Both the position numbers and the translations under genes were made by a program. Shown piece by piece: positions 14,413 to 23,400 of a stretch of DNA of 26,034 nucleotides. Within the stretch, counting starts at the first letter, position 1; each line of letters opens with the position of its first letter. Source of the stretch: JBEKTY01 sp049515555. Lineage in GTDB: Bacteria > Planctomycetota > Planctomycetia > Pirellulales > Thermoguttaceae. The notes beneath the pieces are model-generated. The model saw nothing but the letters and a program-made list of their open reading frames with translations. It did not search any database and had not been told where the DNA came from. The stretch covers positions 1-26,034 of the forward strand of contig JBEKTY010000113.1 of NCBI GenBank assembly GCA_049515555.1. The letters run 5' to 3'.

Positions 14413-14922
14413 TTATGCCGGCCCAGGGGGCTGGAGCGTCTGGTCAGGCGGGCTCGCGGTCTTCGGACTGCGAGCCTGTTGCACCAAGATCACCAATATA
14501 CCGATGAAAGCCAGGGCGGTCAGGAAAGAGCCCACTCCCGCCGAGCTTTTGTCGGAACCCATCAAAGCCAACCACGCGACTCCCGTATGGAGCAAACCGT
14601 AGCCGGCTAGAGCAAACAGCACAGCGGACGGTGCATCCCAAACTGATGCGGCTTTCAGCCAGCACAATGCCGCCACACCGGCAGATGCCAGCACAACGAG
14701 CCAGTTCGGTAATGAAAGACCTCCCAGGGTGATGCTGCCATTCCAGCCGGTTATCGTGATCGTCATATTCATGCCCGAGAGGGGATTGCCCCCCAGGGGG
14801 AAGTTACCCCCGAACGGCAAGTTGATCGCTGGGGTCGCACGAATTTCACCCCAAGGCATGAATGCGGCAGCGAAGATCAGAACCGACACAATCGTGACGC
14901 CAATGGCAGAGTTCTTGACCAT
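14413..14922 (-). CDS. Small four-helix membrane protein, unknown function
   Basis: 169-aa protein with about four transmembrane segments: IGVTIVSVLIFAAAFMPWG (near 9-27), LPNWLVVLASAGVAALCWL, APSAVLFALAGYGLLHTGVA and FLTALAFIGILVILVQQ. Between the first two is a Gly/Asn-rich outer loop (LPFGGNFPLGGNPLSGMN). The family is not recognised; nothing suggests an enzyme. ATG 14922 was chosen because GAGGAG lies eight bases before it; the GTG 9 bases upstream overlaps that site. It is isolated in a repeat-rich region between the RAYT gene and the second REP pair, on the opposite strand to its neighbours. Confidence 0.7.
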   Translation of the reverse strand: MVKNSAIGVTIVSVLIFAAAFMPWGEIRATPAINLPFGGNFPLGGNPLSGMNMTITITGWNGSITLGGLSLPNWLVVLASAGVAALCWLKAASVWDAPSAVLFALAGYGLLHTGVAWLALMGSDKSSAGVGSFLTALAFIGILVILVQQARSPKTASPPDQTLQPPGPA

Positions 14923-15035
14923 GAGAGACACTCCTCTTGTGTTGCATGCCGACCTTTGGCGGAGCAGCCTCTACTCCGCGACCATTCCGCCCTGACATGC
15001 CATTTTAGGGTGAGGAACGGGGAATGCAAGCGGAT

Positions 15036-15106
15036 CAGGGTTGCGGCGTACCCGCCGCTACCCTGGGAACGTGGGCCGCAACGGCCGGAAAACCCCAGAG
15101 GGGTTT
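15036..15106 (+). repeat. REP unit 3 (hairpins 2 and 3)
   Basis: Hairpin 2 is at 15036-15065 (CAGGGTTGCGGCG arms, TACC loop region) and hairpin 3, AAACCCC/GGGGTTT, at 15090-15106. Same orientation as unit 1 but without a clear hairpin 1. It forms a head-to-head pair with unit 4. Confidence 0.85.
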
Positions 15107-15171
15107 CGTGGTCGCCCCAATCAATCCCAAATGTACTGTTCGTCGAATGCGATGCCATGCCGGCGCGGCAA

Positions 15172-15277
15172 CTCCGAAACCCCGCTGGGGTTTGTATCCT
15201 GCTGGCGCTGTTATCCCAGGGTAGCGGCGAGTACGCCGCAACCCTGGGCTGTGCCATGAAAGCCCCTTTGGGGCAGG
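15172..15277 (-). repeat. REP unit 4 (three hairpins, inverted)
   Basis: Hairpin 3 is at 15177-15193, hairpin 2 at 15215-15229/15234-15248, and hairpin 1, GCCCC/GGGGC, at 15262-15274. Reverse complement of unit 1 with only scattered differences, including the spacers. Units 3 and 4 together are a BIME-like pair. Confidence 0.88.
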
Positions 15278-15294
15278 GATCGCATCCCCGGTTT

Positions 15295-15325
15295 AACGTC
15301 GGCCGCTAATGCCGACGTTTTTTTT
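15295..15325 (+). terminator. Strong intrinsic terminator without an obvious upstream gene
   Basis: Perfect 9-bp stem AACGTCGGC/GCCGACGTT (15295-15303/15311-15319) with a 7-nt loop and a T8 run (15318-15325), reading on the plus strand. The nearest plus-strand gene upstream is the RAYT (stop 14274), about 1 kb away, across an opposite-strand gene. It may end an unannotated transcript or shield the oxidoreductase at 15473. The rest of 14923-15472 holds REP units 3 and 4 and a short hairpin GCGGAG/CTCCGC (14957-14977). Confidence 0.8.
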
Positions 15326-15472
15326 GCGCTGCACATCTCTTCATTCTACCGTTTTGGGGGGTGGCAACAAATCCCGCCCGCCCGCTTGCACTTGCCGCGG
15401 CGGGTGGTCACAATAGCGCTGTCCCTCCGCGTGTGTCCCCGCCACAACCTACCCAACCCAAGGACAGCGACC

Positions 15473-16684
15473 ATGAAAAGTTCCGGCACGAGTCGTCGGC
15501 AGTTTCTCCAAGCCACGGGGCTGGCCATTGCCGCGCCCACGATCATAAGGTCTTCGGCGTTGGGCGCTGAAGGCCGGCCCGCGGCCGCCAACCGCATCGT
15601 GATGGGCACGATCGGCTGCGGCGGCCAGGGGACCGGCGACATGAACGGGTTCCTCGGTTTCCCGGAGGTGCAGATGGTGGCCGTGTGCGACCCGGTGGCG
15701 GGCCATCGGGAGCATGCCCGGCACGACGTGAACTCGCGCTACAAAACCGACGACTGCAAGACGTACAACGACTTCCGCGAGCTGTTGGCCCGGCCCGACA
15801 TTGACGCCGTGCTGATCGGCACGCCGGACCACTGGCACGCCCTGGTCACGATCGAGGCCTGCAAGCACGGCAAGGACGTGTATTGCGAGAAGCCCGAGTG
15901 CCTGACGATCCGCGAGGGCCGGGCGATGGTCGAGGCGGTGCGGCGTTACGGGCGGGTCTTCTCCGGCGGCAGCCAGCGGGTGCTGGGCGATTACGGCGAC
16001 TGGCCGCGGCTGCTGTGGGGCGGGGCCATCGGCCGGATCCGCGAGGTGTTCGTCGACTGCGGCGGCCCTTCCGGCGATTGTTACTTGCCCCCGCAGCCCG
16101 TCCCGCCGGGGCTGGACTGGGATATGTGGCTGGGCCCGGCCCCCTGGCGGCCCTTCCACGAGATGCTGATCCACGGCGGATTCCGCAACTATCGCGATTA
16201 CTCGGGCGGGGGCATGACCGACTGGGGCGCCCACCGCTTCGGCGCCGCCATGTTCGCCTGCGGCGTTCACGAGACGGGCCCGGTGGAAGTCGTCCCGCCC
16301 GACGGTAAAGACGTCAAGCTGCTCACGTACCGCTTCGCCAACGGGCTGGTCATACACCACGGCGGATCGCGCAACATCGATTACAAGGGCAGCGAGGGCT
16401 CGCTGCCCGGCAAGCATCGTGTGCCGGCGGGCCGGGTCGACATCCCCGGTTACAAGGGCCAGGGGGGAATTTTCGGCGACTTCCTGCACTGTGTCCGCTC
16501 GCGCGAGAAGCCCTTTCGCGACATCGAGATCGCCCACCGCGCCACCACCGTCTGCCACCTGGGCAACATCGCCTACTGGCTCAAGCGGACGTTGCACTGG
16601 GACCCGGCGGCCGAGACCATCGTCGGCGATCCGATCGCCGCCCGATGGCTGGATCGCCCCAAACGCGCGCCGTGGACGTTGTAA
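15473..16684 (+). CDS. Tat-exported Gfo/Idh/MocA family oxidoreductase (second)
   Basis: 403-aa protein with a Tat signal (GTSRRQFLQATGLAIAAP), a Rossmann core (IVMGTIGCGGQGTGDM about 42-57, then VAVCDPV), an EKP motif at 139-141 (CEKPECLT), and the subgroup mark SGGGMTDWGAHRFGAAMFA. It ends RWLDRPKRAPWTL, as in the first oxidoreductase (LRGPWTLPEA), so the two belong to related planctomycete groups though they are far from identical. It probably oxidises or isomerises a sugar derivative outside the cytoplasm (family inference). AAGGA before ATG 15473 supports the start. It is followed by a family B repeat and then the HEAT-repeat gene on the same strand. Confidence 0.9.
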   Translation: MKSSGTSRRQFLQATGLAIAAPTIIRSSALGAEGRPAAANRIVMGTIGCGGQGTGDMNGFLGFPEVQMVAVCDPVAGHREHARHDVNSRYKTDDCKTYNDFRELLARPDIDAVLIGTPDHWHALVTIEACKHGKDVYCEKPECLTIREGRAMVEAVRRYGRVFSGGSQRVLGDYGDWPRLLWGGAIGRIREVFVDCGGPSGDCYLPPQPVPPGLDWDMWLGPAPWRPFHEMLIHGGFRNYRDYSGGGMTDWGAHRFGAAMFACGVHETGPVEVVPPDGKDVKLLTYRFANGLVIHHGGSRNIDYKGSEGSLPGKHRVPAGRVDIPGYKGQGGIFGDFLHCVRSREKPFRDIEIAHRATTVCHLGNIAYWLKRTLHWDPAAETIVGDPIAARWLDRPKRAPWTL

Positions 16685-16701
16685 CCCGAGAGATTGCAAA
16701 A

Positions 16702-16819
16702 AATAACCTGTTCAAGCTATACCAAGTGTGGCACGTCCCTGAGCGCAGCGAAGGGCGTGATTTGCAAGCCCGCCACGCCCTTCGCTGCGCTCAGGGCGTG
16801 CCACCCAATTGGTCAACTT
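16702..16819. repeat. Family B palindrome, copy 2
   Basis: Core arms 16728-16759 and 16774-16804, with the flanks shared with copy 1 (AATAACCTGTTCAA, CAATTGGTCAACTT). It fills almost the whole 151-bp gap between the oxidoreductase and the HEAT-repeat gene and stops just before that gene's AAGGAGG. Confidence 0.88.
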
Positions 16820-16835
16820 CTAAGGAGGAACCGCG

Positions 16836-17645
16836 ATGCAGAATCTTCGATATTTCGTGGTGTGTGTGGCAGTGTTCGGCGGTGCGGCGGCGTGCTGCGC
16901 CGAGCCGCCCAAGAGCGCACAGGAGCTGCGCAAGACGTTCGCCGAGCTGCTGCCGAAAATGGGCGGCGAGCAGTCGGGCGCGGCCGCCGACTCGCAACAG
17001 CGGTGGCAGGAGATTTGCTTCCAGCTTGGCGCGCCGGGCAACGAGGCCCTGCGGGCCGAGGCCTGCGGCCTGATGGCGGCCCGGCTCGGTCCGGCCACGC
17101 CCCAGCCGACCCGCATCTGGCTCTTGAAGCAATTGGAACGGCTGGGCGACGGCCCGTGCGTCGAGGCCGTGGCGGCGGCCCTGGCCGACGGCGACGCGGC
17201 GGTCCGCGAGGCGGCCCGGCGGGCGCTGGCCAACATCCCGGCGCCCGAGGCCGGGGCTAAGCTCCGCGCCACGCTGGGCTCGACCTCGGACCCGCAAGCC
17301 AAGATCGGCCTGCTCGCCGCGCTGGGCTATCGCGCCGAGGCCGCCGGCGTGCCGGCCTTGGCGGGCGAGCTGGACAGCCCCGATCCGGCCGTCGTAGTGG
17401 CCGCCGCCAAGGCCCTGGGCAAGATCGCCACGCCGGCCGCCGCCCAAGCCCTCGCCGCCGCACGCGGAAAAGCCGCGGGCGAGCCACGATTCTGGATCGA
17501 CGATTCGCTGCTCCTGGCGGCCGATAAGCTGCTCAAGGCGCAGAAGAAGAGCGAAGCGACGGCCATCTACCGCGACCTCAGCCAGCCCGGCGAACCGCGA
17601 TCGATCCGCATGGCGGCCGTCAAGGGCCTGCTGCAGGCCAAGTAG
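16836..17645 (+). CDS. Secreted HEAT-repeat protein
   Basis: 269-aa helical-repeat protein with a signal peptide (MQNLRYFVVCVAVFGGAAACCAE cleaved near the CCAE). About four to five HEAT-like repeats occur from residue 65 onward (ALADGDAAVREAARRALANI, ELDSPDPAVVVAAAKALGKI). Such proteins serve as binding scaffolds. The partner may be the preceding oxidoreductase, since in planctomycetes HEAT-repeat genes often accompany Gfo/Idh genes; that is inference. The ribosome binding site AAGGAGG is near ideal. The high Ala/Glu content makes the exact repeat count uncertain. Confidence 0.8.
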   Translation: MQNLRYFVVCVAVFGGAAACCAEPPKSAQELRKTFAELLPKMGGEQSGAAADSQQRWQEICFQLGAPGNEALRAEACGLMAARLGPATPQPTRIWLLKQLERLGDGPCVEAVAAALADGDAAVREAARRALANIPAPEAGAKLRATLGSTSDPQAKIGLLAALGYRAEAAGVPALAGELDSPDPAVVVAAAKALGKIATPAAAQALAAARGKAAGEPRFWIDDSLLLAADKLLKAQKKSEATAIYRDLSQPGEPRSIRMAAVKGLLQAK

Positions 17646-17685
17646 CCCCAAGTTCGGCGCGGGGCTCCCGACCCCGCCGCGGCGC

Positions 17686-17723
17686 GGACCGAAGGTCTCC
17701 GGGGCTCGGGAGACCTTCGGTCC
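17686..17723. repeat. Palindrome with perfect 15-bp arms after the HEAT-repeat gene
   Basis: Arms GGACCGAAGGTCTCC (17686-17700) and its complement 17709-17723, 8-nt loop. It lies in the 158-bp gap between convergent genes, with further C/G-rich repeat-like sequence around it (to about 17756). It could end transcripts in both directions but has no T-tract. Confidence 0.8.
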
Positions 17724-17771
17724 GCTGTGTGGCTCGGTCGGAGACCGGCCACAACGCGTTCCACCTCAACG

Positions 17772-17797
17772 GACGGCACACGGAGTGTGCCTGATAC
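17772..17797 (-). repeat. Family A palindrome, right arm only (half copy)
   Basis: The 26-nt right arm (GACGGCACACGGAGTGTGCC...) with one mismatch (CTGATAC instead of CTGCTAC), without loop or partner arm. It ends 6 bp before the MFS stop codon. Confidence 0.75.
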
Positions 17798-17803
17798 ATT
17801 CGT

Positions 17804-18976
17804 TCACAACCGTCCCAGGAGGAGGGCTAGGCCCACCAGCACAAGGCACAAGGGCGCCAGGAGGGCCATGCTCTTCTGAATGCTCGATCCCTTGGCCAGG
17901 TTGCCGATGGCCTTTGGCACGGTGGCCCCGCCCAAGAGCGCGCCGGCGAAGATGATCCCGAACACGCTGCCGTAAACCTCCGGGCTGTACTTGGCAAAGG
18001 TAATTCCGACGATCGTCGGGAAGAAGGGGGCGGACAGCAACCCGACCGCGAACACCAACAGCCAGGCCAAGGCGGCGCGGCGCGTCAGGGCCATCCACAC
18101 GATGAGCGCGGCCGCGGCCAGCGAGGCCACGGCCACGAACAAACTGCCGTGGTCCTTCAGCGTCTCGACCAGTGCCGGCACCAGGCTGGCGGTCAGACGC
18201 CCGCAGATCAGCGACACGGCGTATACCGAGATCAGCCGCTGCGCCGAGGCATCGACCGCGTCGGGGGCGGAATTGGGCCGCGCCGCGGTCAGAACCTCTT
18301 TGCCAAACGCCGGCAGCCAGTTGCTGAAGGAGATGTCCAGGGCGGCATAGCAGAAGAGGGCCAACCCGGCCACCCACACCGTCGGCTCGGTGAGCATCGC
18401 CAGCGCCCGGGCGAACTGGAAAGCGGCCGCGCTTGTGGGATACGTTGCCAGCAGCGCGGGCACGACCGGGACCGCCATGATCGCGGCCAAGGCCGAAACC
18501 GTGTTGGCATACGAAACCTTGCGGAACAGGTAGCTCACCACGAGCGGGGCCAGCAGCAGCCCCACGCCGAAGGCCACGTTGCCGAAGTTGCTGGCGGCGG
18601 CCGGGTTCCGCCCTTCGAAAAACACCACGGGAATAAGGGTATTGGCCGCCGTGTTCAGGGCCATGGCCCCCAACCCGAACAGCAGGCACGAGGCGAACAC
18701 GGCCGCGTACGACTGGCTGCGGGCCAGCAGCAGGATGCACACGGCCGCCATCGCAAAGCCGAAAACCGCCACCGGCCCGTAGCCCAGCCGATCGGTAATC
18801 ACGCCCATCAGCAGCGAGGCGACGAGGCAGGAGCTCATGAAGCCCGTCACCAGGGTGCCGAACTTCGCCCGATCGATCTTCAAGCGGGGTATCAGCTTGA
18901 CGCTGATCGCTCCCAACAGCGAGAAGCACACGCCCAGTCCGAATGAGCACAAGAGGGCCACGATCTTCACTAACAT
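17804..18976 (-). CDS. MFS family transporter
   Basis: 390-aa inner-membrane protein with about 12 hydrophobic segments. It begins MLVKIVALLCSFGLGVCFSL and has the MFS loop 2-3 pattern GVITDRLGYGPVAVFG (a variant of the G-x-x-x-D-R motif), plus a second-half symmetry ending LLAPLCLVLVGLALLLGRL. It probably moves a sugar or other small solute; the substrate is not predictable. The start codon overlaps the end of dinB by 7 bp, and its ribosome binding site AAGGAG is within the last dinB codons, so translation is likely coupled. The stop lies close to a half copy of repeat A. Confidence 0.85.
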   Translation of the reverse strand: MLVKIVALLCSFGLGVCFSLLGAISVKLIPRLKIDRAKFGTLVTGFMSSCLVASLLMGVITDRLGYGPVAVFGFAMAAVCILLLARSQSYAAVFASCLLFGLGAMALNTAANTLIPVVFFEGRNPAAASNFGNVAFGVGLLLAPLVVSYLFRKVSYANTVSALAAIMAVPVVPALLATYPTSAAAFQFARALAMLTEPTVWVAGLALFCYAALDISFSNWLPAFGKEVLTAARPNSAPDAVDASAQRLISVYAVSLICGRLTASLVPALVETLKDHGSLFVAVASLAAAALIVWMALTRRAALAWLLVFAVGLLSAPFFPTIVGITFAKYSPEVYGSVFGIIFAGALLGGATVPKAIGNLAKGSSIQKSMALLAPLCLVLVGLALLLGRL

Positions 18977-20175
18977 GGGTTCTCCTTTTTGGCATCCGGG
19001 GGCCGTGGGGGCGGGCTGCTGCCCGGGCTGATGCCGCGGCGCAGGGCCCGGCGGCCGACGCGCCGCCGCATCTGGTTCGCCGCTGCCGTCAGGCTGGCCT
19101 GCTTCTGCCGCTCCGCCTCCTCGTCCAGCGGCGCCTCCGGCTGCGACCCGGAGGGCTCCAGCTCGCTCACGCCCAAGCCCAGCAGCCGGACCGGCAGGCG
19201 GTTGGGGGGCAGGTGCCGGCACAGCATCTCGTCGGCTACCGGCAACAGCTCCTCGGTGATGTCCGTGGCCTGGGCCAGCGTCTGGCTGCGAGTAACGGTC
19301 GAGAAGTCTACATACCGCAGCTTAAGGTTGACGGTTCGGCCCCGCAGCCCGGCGTGCCGCAGTCGCCAGCCGATCTGCTCGACAAGGTCTGCCAGCCACG
19401 CCCGCAGGATTTTCTGCTCCTCGATGTCGCGCTCGAAGGTGGTCTCGTGCGCGATCGCCTTGGCCTCCCGCTCGGGCACGACCAGGCGGTTGTCGATTCC
19501 GTGGGCCAGCTCCCAGAGGGGCTCGCCGGCGGGGCCGAAACAGGCCCGGAAGGTATCGATGGGCCAGCGGCGGAGCTGCCCGATGGTGTGGACGGCCAAC
19601 TGCTGGAAGATTTGGCTCGTCTCGCGGCCCACACCCCACAGCCGCTCGACCGGCAGGGGCTCGAGGAAGAACCGCGTCTGGCCCGCCTCGACGGCCATGA
19701 AGCCATCGGGCTTCCCCAGGTCGCCGGCGATCTTGGCCACGAGCTTGTTGCTGGCCACGCCTACCGAGGCCGTCAGCCGCAGTTCCTTGGCGATGGCCTG
19801 CTTGATCTTCCGCCCGACCTCGGCGGGCGGGCCGAAGAGGCGCTCGCTGCCGTGGACGTCCAGGTACGCCTCGTCCAGCGACAGCGGCTCGACCAGCGGC
19901 GTGAAGCGCTCGAAGATCTCGCGGACCTGGGCGGCGACCTGGGTGTAGTAGTCGATCCGCGGCGGCAGGAAGACGCCCTTGGGGCAGAGCCGCCGCGCGG
20001 CGGCCGTGGGCAGGGCACTGTGCACGCCGAAGCGGCGGGCGAGGTAATTGGCGGCCGACACCACGCCCCAATCCTGCGGCGCGCCGCCCACGATCACCGG
20101 CTTGCCGACCAGCTCCGGCCGGTCCCGCTCCTCGATCGAGGCGTAAAAGGTATCGATGTGGCAATGCAAAATCAT
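18970..20175 (-). CDS. dinB: DNA polymerase IV (Y family) with a changed first catalytic residue
   Basis: 401-aa translesion polymerase. The N terminus aligns as MILHCHIDTFYASIEERD with the family form ILHxDxDxFYASVE. The first metal-binding Asp of the DxD (Asp8 in E. coli DinB) is His6 here, while the second Asp (Asp8) is kept. The palm motif PLSLDEAYLDV (catalytic Asp101, Glu102), the helix-hairpin region VERLWGVGRETSQIFQQL and the little-finger domain with ARERx-type ETTFERDI are intact. The C-terminal tail after LELGVSELEPSG-like residues is long and basic/proline-rich. ATG 20175 has GAGGA upstream. The stop overlaps the MFS start. No LexA box was identified in the divergent gap. Confidence 0.88.
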   Translation of the reverse strand: MILHCHIDTFYASIEERDRPELVGKPVIVGGAPQDWGVVSAANYLARRFGVHSALPTAAARRLCPKGVFLPPRIDYYTQVAAQVREIFERFTPLVEPLSLDEAYLDVHGSERLFGPPAEVGRKIKQAIAKELRLTASVGVASNKLVAKIAGDLGKPDGFMAVEAGQTRFFLEPLPVERLWGVGRETSQIFQQLAVHTIGQLRRWPIDTFRACFGPAGEPLWELAHGIDNRLVVPEREAKAIAHETTFERDIEEQKILRAWLADLVEQIGWRLRHAGLRGRTVNLKLRYVDFSTVTRSQTLAQATDITEELLPVADEMLCRHLPPNRLPVRLLGLGVSELEPSGSQPEAPLDEEAERQKQASLTAAANQMRRRVGRRALRRGISPGSSPPPRPPDAKKENPC

Positions 20176-20385
20176 ACTTCCTCGATCATCCCATACGCCA
20201 AACGCGTCAGTCAAGGGCCGCCGCGCGGAGGCCGGCCCGGCCTACGCCAACCCGCAGCGCAAGCCAAGGTCGCCAAGGCGAAATGCCCCGCAATCGGCCG
20301 GCGCGGCGGGCCGCGCCAAAGTCAAGCGGCGTCGGCACTTGCGTTTCGGCTCGATCCTTTCAACCCGCGGGCGGCGGGCAGGGGG

Positions 20386-20414
20386 TTTCCGCTGGCCGGC
20401 TCTTGGGCTATTCT
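20386..20414 (+). promoter_or_regulatory. Candidate promoter of the hybrid kinase gene (possible leaderless start)
   Basis: TTTCCG (20386-20391), 17-bp spacer, TATTCT (20409-20414). The predicted transcription start falls at or next to the ATG at 20421, and no Shine-Dalgarno is present (only AAACGC lies between). The rest of the 245-bp divergent gap is GC-rich with no recognised feature. Confidence 0.35.
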
Positions 20415-20420
20415 AAACGC

Positions 20421-23400
20421 ATGGAAGATCGTGCAGTACCACGCAACCCGCCCCCGTCGGAACTGGACCAGATCCGCGAGCGGATGGCGGCCTTGGAAGC
20501 CTCGGAGACCGAGCGCCGACGGGTAGAAGAAGTCTTGCGCCTGAACGAGGCACGCTTGCAGGCCCTGCTGCAATTGAACCAGATGGCCGGCGCCGCCATG
20601 CAGCAGATCACCGATTTCGCCTTGGAGGCGGCGGTAACGCTGACCGGCAGCAAGATCGGCTACCTGGCCTTCGTCAATGAAGACGAAACCGTGCTCACCA
20701 TGCACTCCTGGTCGAAAACGGCGATGGAGGAGTGCGCCATCCGCGACAAGCCGCTGGTCTATCCCCTGGTCGACACGGGACTGTGGGGCGAGGCCCTGCG
20801 GCAGCGGCAGCCGATCATCACCAACGACTACCAGGCGCCCAATCCGCTGAAGAAGGGCCTGCCGTCGGGGCACGTCCCCGTGTTCCGGCACATGAACGCC
20901 CCCATTTTCGACGGCGGGCGGATCGTCGTCGTGGCGGGAGTGGGCAACAAGGAGTCGCCCTACGACGACTCCGACGTGCGGCAGTTGACCCTCTTGATGC
21001 ACGGCATGTGGCAACTGGTCGAGCGGAAGCGGGCGGAAGAAGCCCTGCACAGCCGGCGACGGGCCGCCGAACTGGCCCAGGCCAATCAGGAGCTCAGGCA
21101 GGAAATCGCGGAGCGCAAACGGGCGCAGGAGGTGCTGCGGAACTCCCAGGCCCTGTACTCGTCGCTGGTCGAGAACCTGCCGCTCCGCGTGCTGCGCAAG
21201 GACCTCGACGGCCGCTTCGTGTTCGCCAACCGCTCCTTCTGCGAAATGGTCGGCAAGCCGCTGGAGGAGATCCTGGGCAAGACCGACTTCGACTTGTTTC
21301 CCGAGGCCATGGCCCGCAAATTCCGCCAGGACGACCGCACCGTGGTGAAAACGGGAAAACTGCTGCAAACGGTGGAGGAGAACCGCAGCGACGGCGAGAC
21401 GCGCTTCATGGAAGTCATGAAATCGCCCGTCCGCGACGCGGCGGGAACGATCATCGGCGTGCAGGTGGTCTTCTGGGACGTGACCGATCGCGAGAAGGCC
21501 GAGGCGGCGCTGGAGCAAGAGCGCTATCTGCTGCACGCCCTGATGGATACGCTGCCCCACAACATCTATTTCAAGGACGTGGCCAGCCGCTTCATCCGCA
21601 TCAACCGGGCGCTGGCCGGCTACTTCGGGCTGCGCAACCCGGCCGAAGCCCTGGGCAAGACCGACGCCGATTTCTTCACCGCCGAGCACGCCCAGCAGGC
21701 CATTGCCGACGAGCAGCAGATCGTGCGCAGCGGCCGGCCGCTGTTGGACAAGGAAGAGAAGGAAACCTGGGCCGACGGCCGCGTCACCTGGGCCCTGAGC
21801 ACCAAGATGCCGCTGTACGACGAGGAAGGCCACCTGGTGGGCACCTTCGGCATCTCCCGCGACATTACGGAGCAGAAGCAGGCGGCCGAGGCCTTGCAGT
21901 CGGCCAAGGAAGCGGCCGAATCCGCCAATCGCGCCAAGAGCGCCTTTCTGGCCAACATGAGCCATGAGATCCGCACGCCGCTGAACGCCATCATCGGCAT
22001 GACCGAGCTGGTGATGAAGGGCCAGATCTCGCCCCGGCAGCGGGAATTCCTGACCGCCGTCCGCGACTCCGGCGAGGCCCTCCTGGCCGTGATCAACGAC
22101 ATCCTGGACTTCTCCAAGATCGAGGCCGGAAAACTGCTCCTCGATCGGGAGGTCTTCGATCTGCGGGAAAGCCTGGGCGACACGATGAAATCGTTCGCCC
22201 TCCGCGCCGATCAGCAAGGCCTGGAGTTGGCCTGCCAGATCCATGCCGACGTGCCCCGCCACGTCGTCGGCGATTATCATCGCCTGCGGCAGATCGTGGT
22301 CAACCTGGTGGGCAACGCCATCAAGTTCACCGACCGCGGCGACGTGGTCCTGGAGGCCAGTCTGGAGTCGCTCGCGGAGAAGGAGGCCGTGCTGCACTTC
22401 ACGGTCACCGACACGGGGATCGGCATTCCCGCCGACAAGCGCTCGGCGGTGTTCGAGATGTTCGAGCAGGCCGACAGCTCGATGAGCCGCCGGCACGGCG
22501 GCACGGGCTTGGGCCTGGCCATCGCCTCGCGCCTGGTGGCGATGATGGGCGGTCGAATCTGGGTCGAGAGCGAGGTCGGCCGCGGCAGCCGCTTCCACTT
22601 CACCACCAGGCTGCAATTGGCCGAGCCGGACGCCGCCGCGGCAGTTCCCGCCGAGCCCGATTGCCTGCATGGAATGCGGGTCCTGGTGGTCGACGACAAC
22701 GCCGTCAACCGGCGGATCCTGGAAGAGATGTTGCGTAGTTGGAAGATGATCCCCGGCGCCGCCGAAGACGCCTGGAAAGCCATGAAGACCTTGCGGCAGG
22801 CGCGGCGCATTCAGGAGCCCTACCACCTGGTCCTCACCGACGCGCACATGCCGCACGTCGATGGTTTTTCGCTGGCCGAGCGCATCCGGCAGGACCCCGA
22901 GATGGGCGGCACGGTGCTCATGATGTTGACTTCCGGCGACTCGCCGGAAGACCTGGCGCGGTGCGAGAAACTGGGGATCGCCGCCTACCTGATCAAGCCC
23001 ATCAAGGAATCGGAGCTGCTCGAGGCGATTCAGGTGGCCTTGAAGATCACGGTGGCGAAACTGAAATCTCGCACACCGGCCGCGGGGCCGGCCCAGCCCG
23101 CCAGAGAACTGCGGGTTCTGCTGGCCGAGGACAGCCTGGTCAATCAGAAACTGGCCGTTGCCTTGCTGGAAGAAGAGGGGCATTCGGTCACCGTGGCCCA
23201 CAATGGCCGGGAAGTCCTGGGACGGCTCGATTCCGGCACTTTCGACCTGGTGCTGATGGACGTGCAGATGCCGGAAGTGGACGGGCTGGAAACCACGCTG
23301 CGAATCCGCAGCCTGGAGCAGCAAACGGGCACGCACCTGCCGATCATCGCCATGACCGCCCACGCCCTGAAGGGCGACCGCGAGCGATGCCTGGAGGCGG

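Noticed and set aside
13756..15277. The repeated hairpins as a CRISPR array
   Set aside because: Units are inverted, unevenly spaced and have internal hairpins; there are no regular spacers and no cas genes.
20230..20340. Basic Lys/Arg/Ala-rich frame in the gap between dinB and the kinase
   Set aside because: It may be a decayed gene end, but neither a start nor a homologous pattern can be supported.
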